Shown here: one piece after another, positions 11,685 to 23,728 of the stretch
Numbering within the stretch: the stretch's first letter is position 1
Layout: every line of letters begins with the position of its first letter
Source of the DNA: Corbicula japonica
Lineage: Eukaryota; Mollusca; Bivalvia; Venerida; Cyrenidae
Assembly: GCA_038501625.1 (NCBI GenBank)
Contig: JAZAYU010000263.1
Location: forward strand, 1-64,000
Length of the DNA stretch: 64,000 bases
Direction: 5' to 3'
The notes under the pieces: generated by a model
The model's input: the letters and a program-made list of their open reading frames with translations, nothing else
Databases searched by the model: none
What the model was told of the DNA's origin: nothing
Translations under genes and position numbers: made by a program

Positions 11685-13090
11685 CAAGAGGGTCCATAGG
11701 ACCCTGGGTTGCTCACTGTTGACTGCTCAATGCTTGCAAGAGTTTTGTGCAAGTTTGGTAAAATCAGGACAAAAAAAAGTTGCTATTGTAGAGAAAATGT
11801 CAAAATAGTTTACTTTGGATCTTTCAAGGGCCATAACTCTGGAAACCATTATAAAATCTAGCTGGTTCAAGAAAGGAACTGAGATCTTACAGTAACTCAA
11901 GTATTGTACAAGTCTGATTAAATTCAAACAAGAGCTGTCACTTGAAATTGACATATGCCCCAGAAATGCAGCTTTGAAATCGAATTGGTATACATATGTA
12001 GTAAAAAATGCCTGTGGAAGTTAAATAGTAAAGAGTAAGGGCCCATAACCCTAGCAACAAGAGGGTCCATAGGACCCTGGGTCACTCACCTGTCAACAAC
12101 TGCTCAATGGTTGTAAGAGTTGTTTGCATGTTTGGAAAAATCAAGTGAAAAAATAAAGCTGCTATTGTGGAGAAAAAGTTAAAATAGCTTACTTTGGCTC
12201 TTTCAAGTGCCATAACTCTGAACCCATTATGGAATGTAGCTGGTTCAAAAAAGGAACCAAAGTTTTATAGTAACTCAAATATTGTACAAGATTAATTAAA
12301 TTCAAATAAAAAATGAAGCTGATATTGAGCAGACAACGTCTAAATAGTAAATTTCTGCACTTTCAGGGGCCATAACTCTGGAACCCGTAATGCAATATTG
12401 CAATTTCCAGAAAAGGAACCAAGATCTTATGGTAACGAAAGTGAAGATCAGACCAAAATTAAGACCACTAGTGTGCAGACAAGCTTTAATTATAACTTGA
12501 ATTAGTCGCCTAGTGTTCAAGGTCACATCACCTAGTCTATAACTTGACTTAGATATCATTGAGATAAACATCCTGATCAAGCTTGAAAAAGAGGACCAAA
12601 ATTGAAACCTCTAGAGTGCTGACAAGCTTTTTTTATAACTTGACCTAGTGACCTAGTTTTTAAGGTCACGTGACCCAGTTACGAACATGATATTAATATG
12701 ATAAACATTCTTACCAAGTTTGAAGAGGATCCCACCAAAATTAAGAATGTACAGAGAAGCTTTTTCTATAATTTGACCTTGTGACCTAGTTTTTATTAAG
12801 TTTGAAGAAGATCTGACCAAAAATTAAGACCGCTAGAGTACGGACAAGCTTTTCTATAATTTGACCTAGTGACCTAGATTTCAATGTAACATGACCCAGT
12901 TTAGCATTTGACCTAGATATCATTGAGATTAACATTCTGACCAAGTTTAAAGAGGATGCCACCAAAGTTAAGACCTTTCAAGTGCGAATAAGCCTTTTCT
13001 TTAATTTGACCTAGTGACCTTGTTTTCAAGGTCACGTGGCCCAGTTACGAACATGACCTAGATATCACTATGTGTCAGGTGGGCTAATAA
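11685..13090. repeat. Composite tandem repeat element ('gggtccataggaccc' family)
   Basis: Two copies of an about 371-bp segment begin at about 11687 and 12058 with 'agagggtccataggaccct', whose core is a 7-bp-stem, 3-nt-loop hairpin. They are followed to about 13090 by several diverged copies of an about 120-bp repeat containing 'ttgacctagtgacctagttt' and 'agatatcattgagat'. ORFs inside are short and repeat-derived. This type of repeat is common in bivalve genomes; assignment to Helitron-like elements is only inference from the terminal hairpin. Confidence 0.6.
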
Positions 13091-13534
13091 TGAAAATTAA
13101 TCTGTCAAATTTCAATTCTGCACATATTACTTTCTTCAGTCATTGGTAATAGCAATACAAATAACAGTTTAATTCTAGTATGGAGTGAAACATTCTCTGC
13201 TGTTTGAGAGCATGGATACATTGCACCGTTTCTTTCATCTGAGGTTCTTTTCCAAGGGCACTGATCTTGTTGGTGCACTAATCTTGTACAGATGTAATCT
13301 TTGTTTTAAGCCTTTAGTTACAGCTGCAAAAATATGAAAACATTTTAATTATTCTAACATCTGTTTATCATTTTTTTCTATAAAATAGTTTATTAACAAA
13401 TTTCAAATTTCATTCAGTTTAAGATGTAATTAACCATACAAATTGTCAAAGGGTTTTTTATCTATCAAACATGTATCAAAATCACTTCTAATATCAGGAA
13501 GAGTTGAATAAGAAATTTTGATATATTATAAGAA

Positions 13535-14107
13535 CAACAAACAAGAAGTGCCACAATGCGACGAAACCAGGTTTTCAAAGACTGGGTATAAACATCTGAA
13601 TAGAATTCAAATTTGCAACTTGATAAGCTACCCATACATCAAGTATACATCAAGTTTGGTATCAATATGTCACAGATAACTCAAGTTATCTTGCGGGAAC
13701 AAAATTTGTATTTTACAGCATTGACCTAGACTTTGTTCACAGAAAACTAGATAGCAATTTAAAGTTGCATCTTAAAGTAAGTTACCTACATACTAAGAAT
13801 GGTGTAAATATGTCAAAACAAACTCAAGGTATTACGCTGAAAATAATTTTCTATTTGAGCCAAAAATGACATTTACCTGATCGCAGACATCTAGGTAGCA
13901 ATCGCAGCTTAAGACTTGGTAAAAGCTACCCACAAATTAAGTTTGGTGTATGTAGATCAGAGCAAACTCAAGTTATTATGCAGAAACAGGAAATTTGTTT
14001 TTGGCATTTTGATATAAGCTACCCATACACCTAGTTTGGTGTAAATAGGTCACATCCAACTCAGGTAATTATGTGAAAACTGAATTTCTATTCTAATCAA
14101 CAGTGCA
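13535..14107. repeat. Dispersed repeat ('gaaaccaggtttt' family)
   Basis: Begins near 'caagaagtgccacaatgcg' and carries internally repeated phrases 'gctacccata..aagtttggt' about every 180-200 bp (13625, 13940, 14028). A related stretch 'caagaagatgttgcaatg' with 'gaaaccaggttttc' occurs at 16497. Confidence 0.45.
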
Positions 14108-14108
14108 T

Positions 14109-14982
14109 GAGATTTGAGTCTGGTCTCTAGTTTTAATTTTATGATCTTGGGCCCAGATGTTGCCTTATATGTATAATTCATTTCGATAAGGTAGAACAAT
14201 TAAATCTGATTTGGAAGGCTCTCGTTTGACTCTTGAGCTCAAGCAATCTTCTTTGCAATTGATTTTGCTGTTGCCAAATCAAAAAGGAAGTACTGATTCG
14301 TCAAATAGAATATTGAGTATTGCTATAAGAATATTACAGTGAATGCATCACTTGATAATTATGAGATTGGAACTTCATGGTTTTTGATTCCCCATGCAAA
14401 CATGTTAAAAGCTTGTCATGATCAAACAACAGAAAGATGACAAGTCAAAATACCATTAATCATTTTCCTTGCCATGGCCTTTCTCCAACATTCATGTCAT
14501 TTCTTTTATGTTTTCCGTGGTTGGTTTGGAAATTCTCTTATTCTTGAGATTTGAGTCTGGTCTCTAGATTTAATTTTATGATCTTGGGCCCAGATGTTGC
14601 CTTATATGTATAATTCATTTCGATAAGGTAGAACAATTAAATCTGATTTGGAAGGCTCTCGTTTGACTCTTGAGCTCAAGCAATCTTCTTTGCAATTGAT
14701 TTTGCTGTTGCCAAATCAAAAAGGAAGTACTGATTCGTCAAATAGAATATTGAGTATTGCTATAAGAATATTACAGTGAATGCATCACTTGATAATTATG
14801 AGATTGGAACTTCATGGTTTTTGATTCCCCATGCAAACATGTTAAAAGCTTGTCATGATCAAACAACAGAAAGATGACAAGTCAAAATACCATTAATCAT
14901 TTTCCTTGCCATGGCCTTTCTCCAACATTCATGTCATTTCTTTTATGTTTTCCGTGGTTGGTTTGGAAATTCTCTTATTCTT
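14109..14982. repeat. 437-bp tandem duplication
   Basis: 14109-14545 and 14546-14982 are head-to-tail copies. By eye they differ at one position ('ctctagttttaa' versus 'ctctagatttaa'), so the duplication is very recent or kept identical by conversion. The content is non-coding as far as I can see. Confidence 0.9.
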
Positions 14983-15519
14983 GAAGTGTCCTATTGCAGC
15001 AGTCATCTACAATAACACAATCAAAATTAACTACTCTATGTTTAATTGTATACTACCTAAAGTTTGCAAGTCAACAAGAATATTTTTTACAGTTTCTTTC
15101 TTTACCCCTGATTAATGACTAATTCAACAATTTAGAAAAATGTTTTAACAATTGTGCTTTGTAATGTGTTTACAAGGTAAATTATAATTTGAATGGGATA
15201 TCTTGAATGTAAACATGAGCCAGTCGGAAACAACTGCATGCTCGACTATTCGAATAGTTTGACATAAAGCACATTTTCATTGGGCTTCATTTAAACTGGG
15301 GAGTGAGTCAAGAGTTTATTACACCCCCAAACACACGCACATGAACAAAAACTTTCTTGATCTATGTTAAGAAATCAATTAATTATAATTAATTTATTCT
15401 TTAACTTAGTTTTGAGTGTTTACACAACCCAGCCCATACACGCCTGATCCCACACCTATCTATCCTCTATCCCTGCCCAACTCCAAAACTCCACTCCTCT
15501 TAACCACTCAACACCTGGT
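14983..15519. other. No gene recognised
   Basis: AT-rich. Around 15219-15257 there is a fragment related to 'gcatgctcgactattcgaa', which also occurs at about 20150 next to 'caagagctgtcagagg'; both look like ends of a dispersed element. Confidence 0.4.
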
Positions 15520-16030
15520 ATAGTGTAGTTTAGTTTAGGTGTAATGAAGTGTAGTATAGTAAAGTATGTGTAGTGAAGTGTAGTGCAGTGGAGTGCAGTA
15601 CGTACAGTACAGTATAAAGTATAGTTTAGTTTACAGTATAGTGTTGCATAGTATAATAAAGTATAAAGTAAAATATAGTATAGTATATGGTATGGTATGT
15701 TATAGTTTAGTAGTATGGTATGGTATGGTTTGGTATGGTACAGCATGGTACTGTACCGTATTGTAAAAGGTATAGTATATATAGTATAGTGTATAGTGTA
15801 GTATATTGTGTAGTGTAGTGTAATGTAGTGTAGTGTAGTGTAGTACAGTACAGAACAGCACAGCACATTACAGTACAGTATATAGTATCATATGGTTAGG
15901 TATGGTATTGTATGGTATGGTATGGTATGGTATGGTATGGTATGGTATGGTATGGTATGGTATGGTATGGTATGGTATGGTATGGTGTATAGTGTAGTAT
16001 AGTAGAGTGTGGTGTGGTGTGGTATGTCAT
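15520..16030. repeat. Pentanucleotide satellite, (TATGG)n and degenerate TAGTG/TAGTA
   Basis: Uninterrupted TATGG pentamers fill about 15901-15986, flanked by degenerate 'tagta/tagtg' repeats from 15520. The 136-codon minus-strand ORF here (Tyr/Thr/His/Leu-rich) is a translation of the satellite. Confidence 0.9.
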
Positions 16031-16049
16031 GGTATACACATTCTTACTA

Positions 16050-16135
16050 TCAGGTCATCATTGGATTCTCCACTTTAAACTGCACATAGAGAGCTTCTTT
16101 TCCCAGTTCTACCATTTGTTTCAAGCTGAAAAAAT
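16050..16135 (-). CDS. Candidate terminal exon B of an unrecognised coiled-coil gene
   Basis: On the minus strand a good acceptor (ctattttttcag) at 16136-16138 opens a short frame that begins with the third base of a codon and reads LKQMVELGKEALYVQFKVEN, then four more residues (PMMT) and a TGA at 16050-16052. It resembles the candidate exon at 17200-17283 (VELLGKE versus VELGKEA), suggesting duplicated or alternative last exons. No protein family recognised. Evidence is splice signal plus compositional sense only. Confidence 0.35.
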
Positions 16136-16379
16136 AGCATAGATTAAATATTTTGCAGCAATAATAACAGTGTGTTATTTTTGAAAATTTGACCTCAACA
16201 GATATACACACAAACAATCAAAAAAAATAATCATAACTTCAAGACTGCCAATATGTCAATATTAATGATATTCTAAAATAATCATTTATGTACTTTTATG
16301 CAATGAGGATTAATGGTAAAAAAATCATTATTTTACTTGTATAGTTCCAAAAAAGGTGTAAGTCTATTTTAGCCAAAAT

Positions 16380-16480
16380 CTTCCATCCTATGGATGACCA
16401 GTGTAGATCATGTTCAGCCTGCAGATTCATTCAGCCTCACAAGGATCTACACCGTTCATTTTTTAGTCTGAAATAACCTT
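16380..16480. repeat. Fragment of the 'gtagatc..cagcctgc' repeat family
   Basis: 'gaccagtgtagatcatgttc' through 'agtctgaaataacctta' matches the family found at 48245-48370, 49290-49420, 52888-53126 and 54720-55640. Confidence 0.6.
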
Positions 16481-16496
16481 ATTAATATAAATGCAA

Positions 16497-16995
16497 ACAA
16501 GAAGATGTTGCAATGTAATGAAACCAGGTTTTCTTCATAAATGTCATGGCATAACTATGACAAAATATACCCATCTCATCCTTATTACTGCTATTTTGAT
16601 GTCAGAGAGCTATGTAAGGTTTCAAAGCTCCAACTTAAATGAGAACTAGATGGGTGTTCAGTTGAACATTTGTGTCCACCTCGGGTGTTATGTTGAAATA
16701 AAAATGCAAGTAAAAAGTAAACTCCATTGAATGTGTCCTTGACCAAAAAAATTCGGCATCATGAGTGTGTCATCATAAGCAATATTTGAAAGTTTCATGA
16801 AGAAATATTGAGAAATGGCAAAGTTATAGCAAACATTAAGTTTTCGTGTGAAAATCCAAGTACAAAAAGAGGCATAACTCCATCAAATGTGACAATGACC
16901 TAAGGAAATTGTCATGCCAATGTTAAGTTTTCGTGATGGACAGACCGACGGACGGACAAAGCGATCCCTATGTATTGCCTTTCACACACATCAAA
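16497..16995. repeat. Dispersed repeat fragment
   Basis: Contains 'gaaaccaggttttc', internally repeated 'catcaagtgtg/aactccatcaaatgt' phrases and ends with 'gacagaccgacggacggaca', a motif common at the ends of marine-invertebrate repeats. No coding capacity seen. Confidence 0.4.
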
Positions 16996-17199
16996 CAAGA
17001 TATGGATAAAAAATAATAGCCAGCCTGATGGTTTTCCAAAACAAAGAGACCTGGTAAAAATGTAGATCATTATCAGACTGCACAGATGTGCAGTGTGCCA
17101 AAGTCATGGCAATTAAAATGAACTACCCTAACTGTAATGTTTGAGCAATTTAATTGAATATGTTTCCTTATAATAATTCTCACCTATGCTAAAGCTGTC

Positions 17200-17283
17200 T
17201 TAAGACCGCAGCTTCACAACTTCCTCCTTCAAGTCTATGATTTCTTTCCCGAGCAACTCTACTGCATTCTGTACTTGAACAGT
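17200..17283 (-). CDS. Candidate terminal exon A of an unrecognised coiled-coil gene
   Basis: Minus-strand acceptor 'ttcttaagcag' (cag at 17284-17286) opens a frame of 27 codons, TVQVQNAVELLGKEIIDLKE then EVVKLRS, closed by TAA at 17200-17202. Hydrophobic residues spaced as in a coiled coil. The phase (0) matches the donor of the candidate exon at 18401-18548, so the two can be joined without frame loss. Family not recognised. Confidence 0.4.
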   Translation of the reverse strand, partial: TVQVQNAVELLGKEIIDLKEEVVKLRS

Positions 17284-17289
17284 CTGCTT

Positions 17290-18400
17290 AAGAAAAACAT
17301 TTCAGATCAGTCAGAACATCTCTGCTGTTTGATCATATTCCTAATGAATAGAAAAACAAACAGAGTTGATCATGCTTAGAGAGCACAGGAAGTGCCTTTC
17401 AATCTAGATCTAAACTGTTCTTGCATTTATTAGAAGTTGTATCAATGGGTAAAATATGTTTCAATTATGTTTTGTCATTGACCACTAAATACAAATAAAA
17501 TTATTCTTGTTTCTGATATACATATTTGTACTGGTGTTGAGTGAAGTAAACAGGGTTTTATGTTTATTACGGTAATGTTGTGCTAAGTGACTTGGCCGAA
17601 GAATACACAAGATTTCAATGTAAGAAGGATTATATAGGGAATAATGTTACTGTATTTCCATTCGAGATTTTCATATCTGCGATTTAAAATTTCAATTAAA
17701 AAATTAAATAACAAATTAAAAAATTAATTTAATTTCAGAAATATTTAAAATCTGTACCTGTCAAATTTACTGAATATTTAAAGTATATTTTATAACCATT
17801 AAAATGAGGTGTCACTTGAAAGTTTATCATAATTTGATGCAGAGATATGATAGGTTAAAAAATGCCACTGTTTGTCCCCGGCCGAGCAAATGAATGATAA
17901 TGCCAAAACTAAAATTCCAATATCCCTCTTATTTGTTACAATTTTTTCACCAAATAAAAAATATTATCAATCATTAAATAGTAAGATTCAGAAAATGACA
18001 TCAATAAATAATTTTGACCCCAAAAATTTATTTATATATTTCTCTCTTTTTTTATATTAAATAATTATTACAAAATTGAGTTCATATGCAATATGAAGCT
18101 GATTTTGAAATAAATTATTTATTTATCATCAATAAATGACTATCTTAATTAAACAGATAAAAGAGATGGCTTAGTTAACAGTTTACCCTATTCTGATCAA
18201 GATATAAGGCCAAGAAAAGATCTCCTACTGTAGAAATTCTATGGTCCAATAACCTAGCATTCCACTGAACCACACCAGGTGATTGCATCATCAGTGATGA
18301 TCTCTAATTTCTTATTCAAATACATTCATTGGACGCTTAAAATGCCAAATCTAGGCATAAAATGAAGTTCATTGAAGAATTTCTTTATACCAACACTTAC
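17290..18400. other. Probable intron of the minus-strand candidate gene
   Basis: Very AT-rich, no ORF of interest. Bounded by the donor GTAAGT (18400-18395, minus) and the acceptor at 17284-17286. Confidence 0.3.
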
Positions 18401-18548
18401 AGTCACATTATTCACCACTTTAAGTTGATCAGCAATGAGAGACAACAAGTCCCAACAGGCTTCAAGGTTCCACACACACATTCCATGAAATAAGGCTGTG
18501 AAGATTGCCAGTTCAAGCTTGAAGATATTATGCAGCAACCTCCTGATA
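18401..18548 (-). CDS. Candidate internal exon of an unrecognised gene
   Basis: Minus strand, from an acceptor 'tctttccag' (just above 18548) to a perfect donor ACT|GTAAGTG (intron starts at 18400). The 49-codon frame is hydrophobic and helical in character (for example LHNIFKLELAIFTALFHG and WDLLSLIADQLKVVNN). Start phase 2, end phase 0; it joins in frame to 17200-17283. The continuation past the donor keeps an ORF open for another 25 codons, so the exon end is inferred from the splice site. No family assigned. Confidence 0.4.
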
Positions 18549-19506
18549 CTGGAAAGACTGCAGATGAGTTCTCTATGGTATCCTACCCAAAGCAATTGTG
18601 GATAGAAGAAGCTTCAACACTCCAGACTGTGAGGGCAGTTCTGGGACTGTTTGTATGCTGCAACCAAAGTCATCTCAGGCATCAGACCTTACATCAAAAC
18701 AAGAAAACACATTAGTTATTGGCATGAAATGTGTAGACACTGAAAAGAACTGTGTTATTTTCAATCAAGACCTCCCATAGCCACCATCCTGTATCTAAAA
18801 CTGCATCAAGACCAAAGTGACTGTCACAGAACAGCATAAATCACTCCAACTCCCAGTGAACAGTAGATATATCAGTCCCATGGAGTTTCTAAAATCATCA
18901 AATATCACAAAATTTAAAACATAAGGCTTCAATTAAAGCACAAAATTGATTTGTTTCATGAACTGTTAAGATTAATGTGATCCTAAACAATAAAAATTGA
19001 ATCTGAAGTATCAAATCTATGGCCTAGGACAATAACCTATGGAATAGTTAGCTTTGTGCATATGAGTCTCTTTAAAGTTTGACAGAATTTGTTTAAACTT
19101 GAATAAAGTAACTCAAATTCATACATAATTGTTTTTATTTATTAATAAACCCCAAATGATCAAACATTTACACTGAAAATGTGATAGTTTCTCAATATGC
19201 TTGTCAAAACTAAGACCTTTTATATGCAATCTGACCCATTTTACTGAAATAACATGGTCATTGACTGTCACTTTAAAGGTTGGCATGGTTATGGTCACTT
19301 TAAATGAAACAAAAAGTTATTTTGAGTGGCCATGACCATGCCAACCTGTAAAGAGGACCATGACTGTGCAAACCTTTCAAGATGACTATAATGGAACTAG
19401 TCGCGTTTTCACGGCAGACGACTGATACTATACTATTGAATGATATTAACATCGAAAAGACAGGCTGACTTCCGGTAAAAGCACTCATACTTACTAATCA
19501 ACTTAC
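18549..19506. other. No gene recognised; contains an imperfect hairpin
   Basis: Overlapping small plus-strand ORFs (18530-18780) show no motif. Apart from the hairpin at 19278-19346 I see no organised feature. Confidence 0.35.
19278..19346. other. Imperfect inverted repeat, 22-nt arms
   Basis: 'ggttggcatggttatggtca' (from 19278) and its near reverse complement 'tggccatgaccatgccaacc' (to 19346) pair with two mismatches around a 25-nt loop. Shape is compatible with a small hairpin RNA or a decayed foldback element; nothing distinguishes these. Confidence 0.4.
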
Positions 19507-19676
19507 CACGGGGTAGAAAACAAAGTGCAAATTGCATAAGATCCCCCCACATTTGCCCCGGTTTAAACAATTTGGTCTTTCTGTGTTGACAGAATGTGGC
19601 TCAAGACACAAATGGTCTTTTACTATACATAGTAGCTCATGGCAAACATGGGATGACTTAAGGCTAAGGTTCAACA
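19507..19676 (-). CDS. Possible exon, weak
   Basis: Minus strand: acceptor 'tatgtttacag' (cag at 19677-19679) and strong donor GTG|GTAAGTTG (intron starts at 19506) delimit 170 nt with one open frame (LNLSLKSSHVCHELLCIVKD at its start). Its end phase (0) does not match the start phase of 18401-18548, so it may be non-coding, belong to another isoform, or be chance. Confidence 0.2.
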
Positions 19677-20536
19677 CTGTAAACATACAAGATAGACCTA
19701 CCTTAGTCTGTGTGAAAGCATTGTGTACCATCCATCAGGAAATCTGGCCTTGATTACAGTAATTTACACATGGATCCTTCACTTTGGCAGCCCTACAACA
19801 AAGTATAGCAATTTTCATTCATTGGTGGTGGAGTTTTCATCCAAATTACTGGCAAATCTTTCTTTAAGAAAGATTTGCAAAATCCCTTTACTTTATCTAT
19901 TCGATTCAAATTTAGGATAAAAAAACAACTTGACCCCTTGTTTACATTTAGACTGAAAATGAAAGTAAAAATAGCCTTTTTCCAGGTCTGAACTAAAATA
20001 ATATATAATATAACAAAATAATATATATTATTATATAATCATAAATATATAAATCAAAATTACCCCACTGTCTGATTGTATGACCTTTTATCTGTCACAT
20101 GTCAAACTTTCATTAAAATATCTCCAACAAGAGCTGTCAGAGGAGACAGCATGCTCGACTATTCGAATCATTTGAAACAAATTCAATTTGAAGATTAAAA
20201 CAATAACAACTATGGCCATACATTCATGTGCAATCAGGAAAAATATTTACAAGTGTATGGTACGGGAGAAATTCTTTTCAAATAACAGAAATAATTCCTA
20301 AATGTACCATAAATATTAAACTGAATAGGGGAATAACTATGAAATATTTCTGAATTTGTTAGAAAACTTGTTAGTAATTTTTTATTAGAGACATTTACTT
20401 TTAGTCAAATATCAATCACTTCAGTAATGTTACAGAAAAAGAACTGAAATGAAAATATAATGGTAGTTTGAAGTTGATACCTTAAGTATTTGCAAAGTAA
20501 TCGATGAAGTGCACTTAAGTGAAAATATAAGTGAAA
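19677..20536. other. No gene recognised
   Basis: AT-rich. 'caagagctgtcagagga' with the hairpin GCTGTC/GACAGC at about 20133-20150 marks a fragment of a dispersed element. Confidence 0.35.
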
Positions 20537-20811
20537 CTAGAAATGTGTCCATAGGACACGGATGCCCCGCTATGCATCATTTTCAGACACTCAAGTGCAA
20601 TGATGGGAATAATACGCGATACACTGCCCTTTCATGGTGAACATTTGTGTCAAGTTTTTTTGAAATCCCTCCATTTATAATGAAGTTACAGCCTGGACAA
20701 GAAAATTCTTTTTTTGGTAACAGTGACCTTGACCTTGGACCTTCAGGCTTGGGTATTGTGCGGACACACTGCCTTTTCATGAACATTTGTGCAAAGTTAT
20801 TTTAAAATCCC
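20537..20811 (-). mobile_element. Truncated Helitron-like composite element (same family as 49457-51869)
   Basis: Starts 'ctagaaatgtgtccatagga', the reverse complement of the right end at 51850-51869, and contains the 'ggacaagaaaattctt..aggtcaaggtcact'-type internal repeat in reverse. It stops at 20811 where array 2 begins, so array 2 interrupts or replaced the rest. Confidence 0.75.
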
Positions 20812-21261
20812 TAAATTCGCGGCTTAATTGCGCTATGAAATGCCCATTGAAAACCGATGGATGGAAGCTCCATTTAATTGCAGTAGCTGCAACAAAGCAT
20901 GCTTTTAGGTCGCCAAACATCCAATGAACACGACCTGCCAGGTTTTTCGGCTTACTGCACAACAGTTTTCCTGGCCTATAGGTTCAAAGTTGGTGCTCCT
21001 AGCATAGGTCAGCATAACGTTTACATAGCAAACAACTTTAAATGCATATATTGGGTAAGCCATATCTTTATGGTCAACGCTCGCAAACTTGCAGGGAACA
21101 TAGAGAAGATCCAGCTGAGCTTCAGATCTCCCAACCTGCTGGAACCCAAGAATCCCGGAGGTCTTTCAGTACGCTATAGTACATCGATACTTTAGCGTGG
21201 ATTACCTGCCCTGTACAATGCGATTTTATAAGGCTTATTTAAATTCACTGTTCACAACAGA

Positions 21262-21332
21262 CCTTTCGTAGTGTAGTGGTTAGAATAGTGGTCTTTCACC
21301 CGAGAGCCCCGGGTTCGAAACCCGGCACCGGA
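21262..21332 (+). tRNA. tRNA-Glu-like pol III cassette, copy 7 (probable pseudogene)
   Basis: A box, TTC anticodon loop, B box and T8 run intact. One change in the anticodon/variable region ('cccgagagcc'). Confidence 0.5.
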
Positions 21333-22551
21333 CAGTTTTTTTTATGACTTTATTCTGCGGTTTCACACTTAGTCATTTTTCGCTATGTAATGTATTGTTT
21401 TACACCCGGTTAAATAGGTTCCTGACGGTCTAGAGCTTTGAAATTTGGAGCATAAGCTCACCTAAAAAAGCTCTAAGCACCGTGCAAATTTCAAAGATAT
21501 TGGATTATTAGAAATATATGTTTACTCTTGAGCGTGCCTTACCAACTCGGTCATTTTACGCTGTGTAATATAGGGTTTTACACCCGGTTTAATAGGTTTC
21601 TGACGGTCTAGAACTTTGAAATTTTGACCATAAGCTCACCTAAAAGATCTCTAAACACCGTGCAAATTTCAAAGATATTGGATTATTAGAAATGCACGTT
21701 TTCTCGTGTTTGATCATAAATTCGCGACTTAATTGCCCAGTGAAATGCCTATTGAAAACCGTCGGATGTAAGCTCCATTTAAATGCAGTAACTCAAACCA
21801 AAACTGGTTTCAGGTAGTCCACCATCAGTTGCACACGACCCGCAGGATTTTTAGGCTCATTGCATTTAAATGGCGCTTGGGTCGGGGCTGTAAGTACGAG
21901 CACCCAGCAAACGTCTGTATTGCGTTTTCACACTTAGTCATTTTTCGCTATTTAACGTAGTGTTTAACACCCGGTTTAATAGGTTCCTGACGGTCTAGAA
22001 CTTTGAAATTTGGAGCATAAGCTCACCTAAAAGAGCTCTAAACACCGTGCAAATTTCAAAGATATTGGATTATTAGAAATGTCATTTTACGCTGTGTAAT
22101 ATAAATTCGCGGCTTAATTGCGCTATGAAATGCCCATTGAAAACCGATGGATGGAAGCTCCATTTAATTGCAGTAGCTGCAACAAAGCATGCTTTTAGGT
22201 CGCCAAACATCCAATGAACACGACCTGCCAGGTTTTTCGGCTTACTGCACAACAGTTTTCCTGGCCTATAGGTTCAAAGTTGGTGCTCCTAGCATAGCTC
22301 AGCATAACGTTTACATAGCAAACAACTTTAAATGCATATATTGGGTAAGCCATATCTTTATGGTCAACGCTCGCAAACTTGCAGGGAACATAGAGAAGAT
22401 CCAGCTGAGCTTCAGATCTCCCAACCTGCTGGAACCCAAGAATCCCGGAGGTCTTTCAGTACGCTATAGTACATCGATACTTTAGCGTGGATTACCTGCC
22501 CTGTACAATGCGATTTTATAAGGCTTATTTAAATTCACTGTTCACAACAGA

Positions 22552-22617
22552 CCTTTCGTAGTGGTTAGAATAGTGGTCTTTCACCCGGGAGCCCCGGGTT
22601 CGAAACCCGGCACCGGA
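22552..22617 (+). tRNA. tRNA-Glu-like cassette, copy 8, A box deleted
   Basis: Only 66 nt: 5 bp are missing ('tcgtagtggttag' instead of 'tcgtagtgtagtggttag'), removing part of the D arm and A box. B box and T run remain. Confidence 0.5.
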
Positions 22618-23657
22618 CAGTTTTTTTTATGACTTTATTCTGCGGTTTCACACTTAGTCATTTTTCGCTATGTAATGTATTGTTTTACACCCGGTTAAAT
22701 AGGTTCCTGACGGTCTAGAGCTTTGAAATTTTGACCATAAGCTCACCTAAAAGATCTCTAAACACCGTGCAAATTTCAAAGATATTGGATTATTAGAAAT
22801 GCACGTTTTCTCGTGTTTTATCATAAATTCGCGACTTAATTGCCCAGTGAAATGCCTATTGAAAACCGTCGGATGTAAGCTCCATTTAAATGCAGTAACT
22901 CAAACCAAAACTGGTTTCAGGTAGTCCACCATCAGTTGCACACGACCCGCAGGATTTTTTGGCTCATTGCATTTAAATGGCGCTTGGGTCGGGGCTGTAA
23001 GTACGAGCACCCAGCAAACGTTTGTATTGCGTTTTCACACTTAGTCATTTTTCGCTATTTAATGTAGTGTTTAACACCCGTTTTAATAGGTTCCTGACGG
23101 TCTAGAACTTTGAAATTTGGAGCATAAGCTCACCTAAAAGAGCTCTAAACACCGTGCAAATTTCAAAGATATTGGATTATTAGAAATGTCATTTTACGCT
23201 GTGTAATATAAATTCGCGGCTTAATTGCGCTATGAAATGCCCATTGAAAACCGATGGATGGAAGCTCCATTTAATTGCAGTAGCTGCAACAAAGCATGCT
23301 TTTAGGTCGCCAAACATCCAATGAACACGACCTGCCAGGTTTTTCGGCTTACTGCACAACAGTTTTCCTGGCCTATAGGTTCAAAGTTGGTGCTCCTAGC
23401 ATAGGTCAGCATAACGTTTACATAGCAAACAACTTTAAATGCATATATTGGGTAAGCCATATCTTTATGGTCAACGCTCGCAAACTTGCAGGGAACATAG
23501 AGAAGATCCAGCTGAGCTTCAGATCTCCCAACCTGCTGGAACCCAAGAATCCCGGAGGTCTTTCAGTACGCTATAGTACATCGATACTTTGGCGTGGATT
23601 ACCTGCCCTGAACAATGCGATTTTATAAGGCTTATTTAAATTCATGTTCACAACAGA

Positions 23658-23728
23658 CCTTTCGTAGTGTAGTGGTTAGAATAGTGGTCTTTCACCCGGG
23701 AGCCCCGGGTTCGAAACCCGGCACCGGA
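23658..23728 (+). tRNA. tRNA-Glu-like pol III cassette, copy 9 (probable pseudogene)
   Basis: Consensus A box, TTC anticodon, B box and T8 terminator. Same unpaired acceptor as the other copies. Confidence 0.5.

Noticed and set aside
15456..15866. 136-codon minus-strand ORF rich in Tyr, Thr, His and Leu
   Set aside because: It is the translation of the TAGTG/TATGG satellite.
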